From the NCBI GenBank assembly GCA_041477875.1, contig JBGOVA010000148.1, forward strand, positions 1-11,412: a stretch of DNA of 11,412 nt. Reading direction: 5' to 3'. Made by a program: the position numbers and the translations under genes. Origin of the DNA: SZUA-430 sp041477875 (GTDB lineage Bacteria; Pseudomonadota; Alphaproteobacteria; Micropepsales; Micropepsaceae). Below, in pieces: positions 5,685-11,412 of the stretch (position 1 is its first letter; the number at the start of each line of letters is the position of its first letter). The notes under the pieces were generated by a model. That model did not search any database. It had not been told where the DNA came from and saw only the letters and a list, made by a program, of their open reading frames with translations.

Positions 5685-6771
5685 CAATGTGCCCTCCGCG
5701 ACGGCAACAAGAACTGCGAGGGACGTTCATTGAACCAGCCTTCTCCGCAAATGAAAAGGCGGGCTGGTCGCGCTTCCCGCGCTGGGCAGAGGACGACCCG
5801 CGCAAGCCCTGGCTTGCCATGTGGGGCTATCTACCCGAACCTCCTCCGTCATGACCTAAGGATGTCCGCCGTGAGGCCTGAGTCATGGGCCACCATGAGT
5901 TTGTGGGTCTGTGTCTGCGTGTTGCGGCGCAGCGACGATGGCTCGATCCAAAGCACTGGCAGTCGCGGATGCCCGGGCAAACAGCCGATCAGCGAATGAC
6001 CGGATCGCTCGAAACTGGACATTCCCAACGTGACATCGATCAGTTTGAAGTTCGCCGACAACGGTCATTCGCGACTTCCGCCGGCTTCAGCGCGGATCCA
6101 AATCGAACGTCTTCATATGCGCTCCTGAACGAGAAGCCGAGAGCATAGCCCGTGCAGGCGAAGCTGTACGCAGATGTCGCAATGGGCCACGCGACGTAGC
6201 GCCAAATTTGCGGAACGTCTCAGTCGACCCGGGCCCGCCGTGCGCGGACACTACTGCGGTGAGGCGGGAGAACGCCGGAAAGCGACATTTGCAATGTCGC
6301 GTTGGGGACCTGGCTGAGAACGCCGCAATCTCGGGCGGGACGTGCGGCGACGTCCCCAATATCCTTCGTCGAAGAAGTTTATGACGGGCGCGTACTGCGT
6401 TGACAATCCTGAGTGTATTCGACCCAGTCGCCATCGGGGGCCTTACGCTCGCATCGTCATCAGTGCCTTCGCGACTGCACGGGCAGCATTGTTTTCTAGA
6501 AGAATTATGAGTTGCTGATCGCCGACACCAAAGCGACTGTCTTGCGCTCGTCGCGGGAATTGTAAGTCGGCCCAAACAACTGGCGGGCGAGCTGTCGCCT
6601 GACGACATTGGTCTTCGCTGTCAGGCGCGCGCGTCACTCTTCCGGCTCTGCCCCGGCCCACCAACAGACATCACGGTGTGCCTGTCGGCTTTGTCGATGA
6701 TGTGGACTGGCGCAGCCTTGAGGTGTTTACCTTATCAGCGTAGCCTGTCGTGGGTTCTCGGGGGAAGAGCC
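5685..6771. other. 1.09-kb divergent gap between the tonB-like and receptor genes
   Basis: No gene is supported, although several 60-170-codon frames cross it. It contains a 7-bp inverted repeat upstream of the tonB-like gene (ACCAGCC 5734-5740 with GGCTGGT 5762-5768), an inverted repeat GAATGACC/GGACATTC (5994-6001 and 6017-6024, seven of eight pairs), and a cluster of hairpins at 6282-6359. On the minus strand an AGGAG plus ATG near 6116 opens only nine codons before a stop, perhaps a gene relic. The receptor's promoter should be near the right end; TTGAGG at 6718 is a weak -35 candidate. Confidence 0.5.
6282..6359. other. Cluster of perfect short hairpins
   Basis: GCGACATT/AATGTCGC (6282-6289 and 6293-6300) forms an 8-bp stem with a three-base loop. 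GGGACGT/ACGTCCC (6337-6343 and 6350-6356) forms a 7-bp stem. TTGGGGAC (6302-6309) is also exactly complementary to GTCCCCAA (6352-6359), which competes with the second hairpin. May be a structured RNA, a repeat, or coincidence in GC-rich DNA. Confidence 0.4.
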
Positions 6772-9633
6772 ATGAAGCATCGTACAGCGATACTCGCTGT
6801 GATGATCGGTGCCGCCCTTACCTTGCCGCACAGTTCCATCGCAGCCAGTCGCGGCCCGACATTGTCGATTGATGGGGTCGCAGTCACCGGTTCGCTCATC
6901 GAGCGCCAAGAGTTCGCCTCGACGGCGCCAATCACCGTTATCGACAAAGCCGACATCGACGCGTCGGGCCTAGTGAGCGTCGGCGACATACTGCAGAGAT
7001 TGGTCTCGCAGTCGAATGCGATCAACGCGCAGTTCAACAATGGCGGCGATGGCTCCATCCGAGTGGGCCTTCGCGGTCTCGGCTCTGGGCGCACTCTTGT
7101 GCTACTGAACGGCCGCCGCCTTGCTCCGGGCGGTACGGGCGCCGACGGCAGCGCCGACCTCAATGCCATTCCGCTCTCGATCATTTCACGAATCGAGGTG
7201 TTGAAGGGAGGCGCGTCTGCCATTTACGGGTCAGATGCAATCGGCGGCGTCATCAATCTCATTACGCGCGACGATTTTCGCGGCATCGAGGGTAGCGCCT
7301 TTGCCGGGACCTCGGGAAAGAGCGACGGCTCAACGTACGACTTGAATTTCGCATTCGGCACGGGCGGCGACAACGGCAGCCTGACACTGACGATGAACTA
7401 CTCCGGCCAAGACGCTGTGTTCGCGGGTAAACGAGATTTCTCGAAAATACCGTTGGCCTTTGATTACGTCGCGCGCAAACCGGTCTATGTCGGTTCGACG
7501 GCGACTCCGAACGGGTTGTTGACCAGGGACGCGTTTGAAGAGTTCTTCGACCCGGGTAATGCGCGCTATCAGTCGGACATCGTCGCCAACTGCCCGCTCT
7601 CGATTTTCGGGGACGCGTCCTGCACGCGCGACGGCCTGAACGCACCATGGCGCACGTTCAATTTTCCGAGCGATTTATACAATTTCCAGCCGGAAAACTA
7701 CCTCATTACGCCTTATCAACGATTCAGCGTTTTCGGTGCAGCGCAGCAGCAATTGGGCGAGAACGTTCACGCGTTTGCGGAGCTTCTCTATTCAAATCGT
7801 CAGTCCGACCAGCGCTTGGCGCCCGAGCCGGTCTTTGATTTCCAAGCGTTCATCTCGCGCGATAGCATCTACAACCCTTACGGACGTGACATTGATCTTT
7901 TCAGGCGTCGTTTTGTGGAGGTTGGTCCTCGGCGGATCAGTCAGGATATCGATACCTTCCACGGTGTGGTGGGACTCGATGGCGACCTCTTCGGAGATCC
8001 ACAGACGATGTCCGCCTGGAAGTGGGAAATCTCTTTCAACTACGGCCGCAGCTCGTCGGACCAATCCCACGCGGGCGATGTCGTCGCGAGCCGACTGAAC
8101 GATGGTGTGGGTCCGAGTTTCATCGACGACGGTGGTACACCGCGTTGCGGCGTCCCAGGACCGCTGCCGGGTCCAGGTGATGACGCGGTGATCGCAGGCT
8201 GTGTCCCGGTCGATCTCTTGAGCGGGGCCGGCTCACTCACACCGGAGATGGTCTCCTACCTGACCTTCCGGGGACGCGACAGCGGATTTAACGAACAGAC
8301 GATGGTGTCGGCACAGTTCACCGGCCCAATTCTCAAAACGCCATGGAACGGGCATCTCTCAGCGGCGCTCGGCGCAGACTACCGAAAAGTATCGGGCGGC
8401 TTCTTCCCGGATGCCATCATCGCCTCGGGCGATAGTTTGGGAGGTACAATCAGTGCCGTTGAAGGCTCGTACCACGTCGCCGAGAGCTTCGTTGAATTGT
8501 CGTTTGTGCCGGTGGCTGACATGGCGTGGGCGAGGTCGCTCGAACTTACCGGCGCGGCCCGCGCCTTCGACTACAACTTGGCCACCTCAGGTGTGGCGTG
8601 GAACGCGGGCGCCCTGTGGCGGACCGTAGGTGGGCTCTCACTCCGCGGTAACTACTCGACGGCATTTCACGCTCCCACCATCGGTGAACTTTTCGCACCC
8701 GGATCAGACACGTTCATATTCGCAACGGACCCTTGCGATTCCACCTTCGGGTCGCTCGATGATCCAAACGTCGCGGCGCGCTGCGCGCAGGAGGGTCTCC
8801 CGCCCGATTTCAATTCGCAATTCGCGTTTTTTTTGCCCCAGCGCATTGGCGGCGGGAACACCGAGCTACAAGAGGAGACCTCCTCCACCTTTTCGGCTGG
8901 CGTTGTCTTCGAACCGACGTGGATCGAGGGGCTCACCCTGAGCCTCGACTACTTCAACATCGCGATCGACAAGGGAATCGACCTTCTCGGCGTCAGCCAG
9001 ATTCTCGCCAACTGTTATAACAATGCAGACGCCAACCGCACGAACTGCGATCAGGTCGTGCGCGACCCGAGCACCGGGTTTGTCGAGTTCGTCGACAACA
9101 AATTCCTCAATGTCGACAAGACGCGAACATCAGGTTTCGACCTCGCCCTGAACTACAACCGCGATTTTGGCGATGTTGGCCACTTCAGGATCGAGTTCGA
9201 AATGACCTATCTCGACAGGTTCGATCAGGAAACTCCGAGCAGCGGTCTGCTCCACGGTGCGGGGGTCTACGACTTGGGCGTCTACCCGCGTGTGAAGACG
9301 AACACCATGTTGCAATGGGACAAGGACGCGATCGGGGCCGGGATTAACCTGCGTAGCATCGGCAGCTTCATCGAGTGCGATCAGGATTTCTGCAATGATT
9401 CGTTCAACCGGAAAAACTTCTCACGTCACGTATCGGCAAACTACACAGCCGACGTTTTCGCCAGCTATCGCCTCAAGTCATTGCTCGGCGCGCCTTCGAT
9501 CCGTATCGGCGTGAACAACGTCCTCGATGAAGATCCCCCTGTCATTTATAATGGTTTCTTCGCGGACTCCGACGCCAGCACTTACGACTACAAGGGCAGG
9601 TTCTTGTACGTCGCGTTGAGCCAACAGTTTTAA
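6772..9633 (+). CDS. TonB-dependent outer-membrane receptor
   Basis: A 953-residue outer-membrane active-transport receptor. ATG 6772 is chosen: GGGGGAAGAG is just upstream and the protein then starts with a signal peptide (MKHRTAILAVMIGAALTLPH, cleavage near 27). The frame opens 32 codons earlier with unconvincing sequence. IDGVAVTGS (about 33-41) is a TonB-box-like lead into the plug, which shows SIRVGLRGLGSGRTLVLLNG and VLKGGASAIYGSDAIGGVIN (about 143-162). The rest is a long beta barrel ending in YVALSQQF with the terminal Phe recognised by the BAM machinery. Sequence style matches the large receptors with EIVVTGS-type leads common in Caulobacter, sphingomonads and xanthomonads; ligands there include glycans and peptides, so none is assigned. 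Ten cysteines form five close pairs in loop regions (274/284, 459/477, 655/671, 748/759, 869/874). No enzyme or transporter gene accompanies it. Confidence 0.95.
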   Translation: MKHRTAILAVMIGAALTLPHSSIAASRGPTLSIDGVAVTGSLIERQEFASTAPITVIDKADIDASGLVSVGDILQRLVSQSNAINAQFNNGGDGSIRVGLRGLGSGRTLVLLNGRRLAPGGTGADGSADLNAIPLSIISRIEVLKGGASAIYGSDAIGGVINLITRDDFRGIEGSAFAGTSGKSDGSTYDLNFAFGTGGDNGSLTLTMNYSGQDAVFAGKRDFSKIPLAFDYVARKPVYVGSTATPNGLLTRDAFEEFFDPGNARYQSDIVANCPLSIFGDASCTRDGLNAPWRTFNFPSDLYNFQPENYLITPYQRFSVFGAAQQQLGENVHAFAELLYSNRQSDQRLAPEPVFDFQAFISRDSIYNPYGRDIDLFRRRFVEVGPRRISQDIDTFHGVVGLDGDLFGDPQTMSAWKWEISFNYGRSSSDQSHAGDVVASRLNDGVGPSFIDDGGTPRCGVPGPLPGPGDDAVIAGCVPVDLLSGAGSLTPEMVSYLTFRGRDSGFNEQTMVSAQFTGPILKTPWNGHLSAALGADYRKVSGGFFPDAIIASGDSLGGTISAVEGSYHVAESFVELSFVPVADMAWARSLELTGAARAFDYNLATSGVAWNAGALWRTVGGLSLRGNYSTAFHAPTIGELFAPGSDTFIFATDPCDSTFGSLDDPNVAARCAQEGLPPDFNSQFAFFLPQRIGGGNTELQEETSSTFSAGVVFEPTWIEGLTLSLDYFNIAIDKGIDLLGVSQILANCYNNADANRTNCDQVVRDPSTGFVEFVDNKFLNVDKTRTSGFDLALNYNRDFGDVGHFRIEFEMTYLDRFDQETPSSGLLHGAGVYDLGVYPRVKTNTMLQWDKDAIGAGINLRSIGSFIECDQDFCNDSFNRKNFSRHVSANYTADVFASYRLKSLLGAPSIRIGVNNVLDEDPPVIYNGFFADSDASTYDYKGRFLYVALSQQF

Positions 9634-9651
9634 CCACGGTTGGCTCCTCGC

Positions 9652-9815
9652 TTAGCAACGCGGCACATCGCCCTTCAGGATATGAAGGCCGGTGCCACTC
9701 ATCGTAGTCTTCGCGATCCTCACGGTGGCGTTACCTGGGATGATCTCTAAGTTTGGGGTTCGGGCCACGATTTGAGAGCCTTCTTGCCGGGGCCGGCGTA
9801 GACGAGCGCTCTGAT
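9652..9815 (-). pseudogene. Remnant of the N-terminus of a zinc-dependent alcohol dehydrogenase
   Basis: Minus-strand translation from 9815 reads I-RALVYAGPGKKALKSWPEPQ, close to the usual MRALVYHGPGKK...KPKP start of medium-chain zinc alcohol dehydrogenases. A one-base frame change near 9748-9753 then gives LEIIPGNATVRIAKTT followed by MSGTGLHILKGDVPRC, matching the family segment with TICGTDLHILKGDVP. The start codon is ATC instead of ATG, with GGAG upstream. The catalytic-zinc Cys is Ser and the nearby Asp is Gly. The frame ends at TAA (9652-9654) after about 54 of roughly 340 codons, and nothing further is recognisable. This is a dead fragment next to the receptor's 3' end. I rate family recognition high; the exact break position is approximate. 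Confidence 0.75.
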
Positions 9816-10228
9816 CGCAGGTCTCCGATGCACAAGAGAGTTTCGCGCCGCGGCTCTTATCAGCTCGCGCTGGCGCCTAAATGGGCGTTGGCTAGTTCGC
9901 CCCGAGGCGCGGCCCGTTGGTGAGGACTGGCTGTCGTGTAGTCAACAGTTGGATAGTATGAAGCGCAGCGTGACGCCCTTGCGTCTGGAATGGGCCCAAC
10001 TGCAGACATTCGACGCGTGCGCCGCCAATGGCCGGAACTCGCCGATTCCGGTCATTGACGCCGTTCTGAGAGTGGCCCTGTGCGCGCACATTGCTGGGCT
10101 CATGACATCATCCTGCTGCAACTCTGCAGGCAGCTTCGTCGCTTACGAATTGCTTTCGCCTTACTGGAATCACAGCATCTCCCTAGTCTGCCTTCACGCC
10201 CCACTCGGAAAAAGAGCCGGCGGTCGCC
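9816..10228. other. Gap between the ADH remnant and the next relic
   Basis: No supported gene in about 410 bases. It holds the second copy of the dispersed repeat. Frames crossing 10080-10200 are open but show no family features. Confidence 0.45.
10028..10044 (+). repeat. Dispersed repeat, copy 2
   Basis: Identical over 17 bases to 4340-4356, same orientation, exactly 5688 bases away, with weaker similarity extending left to 10001. Confidence 0.75.
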
Positions 10229-10366
10229 ATGCTGCCCGTCGGCGCGATGTACAACCAGCTATTTGAGGCCGCAGCGCGCCGATGATTGGCTTGCGAAGGG
10301 GAATGTCGAGGCGCACGATTTATGGGTTCGGATCGCGAAGGCGGCTCAGACAGCAAGGAGATAAAC
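10229..10366 (+). pseudogene. Possible frameshifted small gene
   Basis: From ATG 10229 one frame reads MLPVGAMYNQLFEAAARR and stops at 10282. The frame one base away continues QRADDWLAKGNVEAHDLWVRIAKA and stops at TAA, 10364-10366. Joined at about 10270-10280 they would give a small, mostly helical protein of about 45 residues like the short Ala/Arg-rich proteins of unknown function found in Rhizobiales. That resemblance is from memory and weak. The second frame stops immediately before the next gene's ATG (10367). Confidence 0.35.
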
Positions 10367-10912
10367 ATGAGGAAAGCAAAGCAAGCCCTTGGGTCGTTCG
10401 CCGTTGCGGCCCTAGCGAATTTTTCGTTAGCGGATAGTCACGCCCAGCCGGTCCACGCTGAGATGTTCGATGTGCCCTACGTATGTTCGATTACATTCAC
10501 GATAAGGTCAGGCCACGACGGTTTACGTGGCGGAGAGTACGACGGTGACGTTTACGCGAATATCAGAATAGCCGATCACTGGTATCCGCTCACTCGGGAT
10601 CGGACAGGATTGAATCTCGGCGTCCGTTGGCTGCCTAGGTCCGTTCACAGTCGCACGATCGACATTCCAGGTTGCTTGGTCCTGGATGAGAGGCTCCAAG
10701 CTATTCGCCTGCATACTAGGTTTGCCGGCGGTGTTTTTGGCAACAACTGGGATATGCTGGCGCTGACAATCGGATGGTCGGGACACATGACCTCAAAACG
10801 GGGCGGTGGCTTGCGATCGATAACCGGTTATTTCTACCGTGGCATGCGCGGGCCTGCCCTGTGCCGCTTCAGCGGTGAGAAACACGACTTCGATGTTGCT
10901 ATTCCTCATTGA
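10367..10912 (+). CDS. Small exported protein with a DLRGG/GNNW-type beta-sandwich motif
   Basis: A 181-residue protein. ATG 10367 has AAGGAG six bases upstream and gives a clear signal peptide (RKAKQALGSFAVAALANFSL), with cleavage likely near Ala31. The mature part is about 150 residues with three cysteines (40, 103, 166). Two motifs stand out: ITFTIRSGHDGLRGGEYDGD (42-61) and LHTRFAGGVFGNNWDMLALT (115-134). From memory, this pairing resembles a module in secreted bacterial proteins that begins with TG-D-DLRGG and ends with F-GG--GDNW-L--L, thought to be PLAT-like beta sandwiches. The first Asp of the DDLRGG pattern is His here, and the expected Asp before Asn-Trp is Asn (Asn126-Asn127-Trp128). 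No catalytic motif is seen, so a binding or structural role in the periplasm or outside the cell is the most that can be inferred. It appears monocistronic. Confidence 0.75.
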   Translation: MRKAKQALGSFAVAALANFSLADSHAQPVHAEMFDVPYVCSITFTIRSGHDGLRGGEYDGDVYANIRIADHWYPLTRDRTGLNLGVRWLPRSVHSRTIDIPGCLVLDERLQAIRLHTRFAGGVFGNNWDMLALTIGWSGHMTSKRGGGLRSITGYFYRGMRGPALCRFSGEKHDFDVAIPH

Positions 10913-11245
10913 TGAAACGGGTAATAGCAGCGGCGGCCTGCAATCGCATCGGTAATCTTCACGGTGTTTGTTGCGCTGCAACAAATGCGTCGATGTGATC
11001 CTTGGCGTGCGCCTGATGTTTCCGTAGAGCAACGCGGTCGTGAGCGAGTTGCAAGACAACACACGAGGCGCGCGTCGGCCAAACCCCAAGAAATGGACGG
11101 CGTGGAATACTCGGCATTCAGCGTCTGATTGGGCCAGTCCGGCTCATAGCCGCTCAGAAGCTCGACCGGCAGAGTTCACCGAAAGCCGCCGGTCAGCACG
11201 CGCGCGCTGGACAGGACAATATTCGCCGAAGCCGGTCACACGCGC
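10913..11245. other. Gap with a perfect palindrome and a possible gene relic
   Basis: No supported gene. TTTGTTGC/GCAACAAA (10967-10974 and 10978-10985) is a perfect 8-bp inverted repeat with a three-base loop, 55 bases past the exported-protein gene; it lacks a T-tract. On the minus strand the frame ending at 10959 reads VALRKHQAHAKDHIDAFVAA before its stop, protein-like but unidentified and with no visible start. Confidence 0.4.
10967..10985. promoter_or_regulatory. Perfect inverted repeat TTTGTTGC-GCT-GCAACAAA
   Basis: An 8-bp perfect dyad. Could be an operator for an unseen regulator or a hairpin after the 181-residue protein gene; there is no evidence to choose. Confidence 0.35.
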
Positions 11246-11412
11246 TTACTCTTGCCTCTTTGGGAACAGCGTGCGCTCTTCAATCTCAACCGGGCAGAGG
11301 TCGGCGTGTACAAAGCGCCTGGCCAAGATATTGCCGAACTCCCCACAGATCTTGCACTTCATCTCGTAGGTCTGACCGCCATCGTCCGCCGGGACCATGA
11401 CATACAACAGAT
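11246..11412 (-). CDS. C-terminal end of an unknown small Cys-rich protein (runs off the window)
   Basis: The minus-strand frame is open from the window's right edge to TAA (11246-11248), giving 54 residues. They include MKCKICGEFGNILARRFVHA and DLCPVEIEERTLFPKRQE. The CKIC pair with a later Cys (DLC) and His suggests a small zinc-binding ribbon or knuckle, but no family is recognised. An in-frame ATG at 11398 could give a complete 50-residue protein, but no ribosome site is visible before it, so a start beyond the window is more likely. The composition looks protein-like (balanced charge, few Arg/Ser shadows), which is why it is listed. Confidence 0.5.
   Translation of the reverse strand, partial: LLYVMVPADDGGQTYEMKCKICGEFGNILARRFVHADLCPVEIEERTLFPKRQE

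Noticed and set aside
6087..6608. 173-codon minus-strand frame in the divergent gap
   Set aside because: Composition rich in Arg, Ser and Pro with hairpin repeats inside it; no recognisable domain.
6676..6771. Longer N-terminus for the receptor
   Set aside because: The extra 32 residues hide the signal peptide and have no ribosome site, whereas ATG 6772 has a good one.
9672..9688. CCTTCA/TGAAGG hairpin as the receptor's terminator
   Set aside because: It has a 6-bp stem, no T-tract, and lies within the ADH remnant's coding sequence, so it is probably incidental.
1..11412. CRISPR arrays, transposase or integrase genes
   Set aside because: No regularly spaced repeats of 25-40 bases and no recognisable transposase or recombinase motifs were seen on either strand.

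Overview
The window looks like a piece of a GC-rich alphaproteobacterial chromosome. The best anchor is the C-terminal part of a GroEL of alphaproteobacterial type, with a Gly/Met-rich tail. Gene density is low: several gaps of 0.3 to 1.1 kb contain degraded genes, a truncated tRNA and short dispersed repeats. This suggests an accessory or decaying region next to a core gene.

Layout. (1) 1-741: 3' part of groEL and its strong hairpin terminator. (2) 951-1187: an orphan HicA-like small protein with no HicB partner. (3) 1276-1860, minus strand: a pyridoxamine-phosphate-oxidase-fold flavoprotein of the NimA-like group. (4) 2247-3912: a two-gene operon in which a TetR-type repressor overlaps by four bases a protein of the aminoglycoside 6-adenylyltransferase (AadK/ANT(6)-like) group. 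A TTGACT-17-TAATAT promoter precedes it, and a 30-bp imperfect palindrome centred on the -10 box is probably the TetR operator. (5) 4033-4077: the 3' half of a tRNA-Thr(CGT) on the minus strand, broken at the anticodon loop. This is the usual scar of site-specific integration; by its polarity, the inserted DNA would lie to its right. (6) 4518-5684, minus strand: an exported protein with a TonB C-terminal domain followed by a TPR-like helical region. (7) 6772-9633: a large TonB-dependent outer-membrane receptor of unknown ligand with five closely spaced cysteine pairs. (8) 9652-9815, minus strand: a frameshifted remnant of the N-terminus of a zinc alcohol dehydrogenase. (9) 10229-10366: a probable frameshifted small gene. 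(10) 10367-10912: a small exported protein with a motif pair seen in a beta-sandwich module of secreted bacterial proteins. (11) 11246-11412, minus strand: the end of a small Cys-rich protein running off the window.

How the parts may work together. The TetR/adenylyltransferase pair reads as a self-regulated resistance-like unit, with the NimA-like protein as an adjacent possible detoxification gene. The TonB-domain protein and the receptor are divergent neighbours and may form an uptake or sensing pair; two 17-bp identical direct repeats (4340 and 10028) bracket them. No integrase, transposase, CRISPR array or clearly new multi-gene system is recognisable. The points most worth following are the tRNA scar, the TetR operator and operon junction, the unusual TonB-TPR architecture, and the ADH pseudogene. 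All assignments come from reading the sequence; no database search was run.
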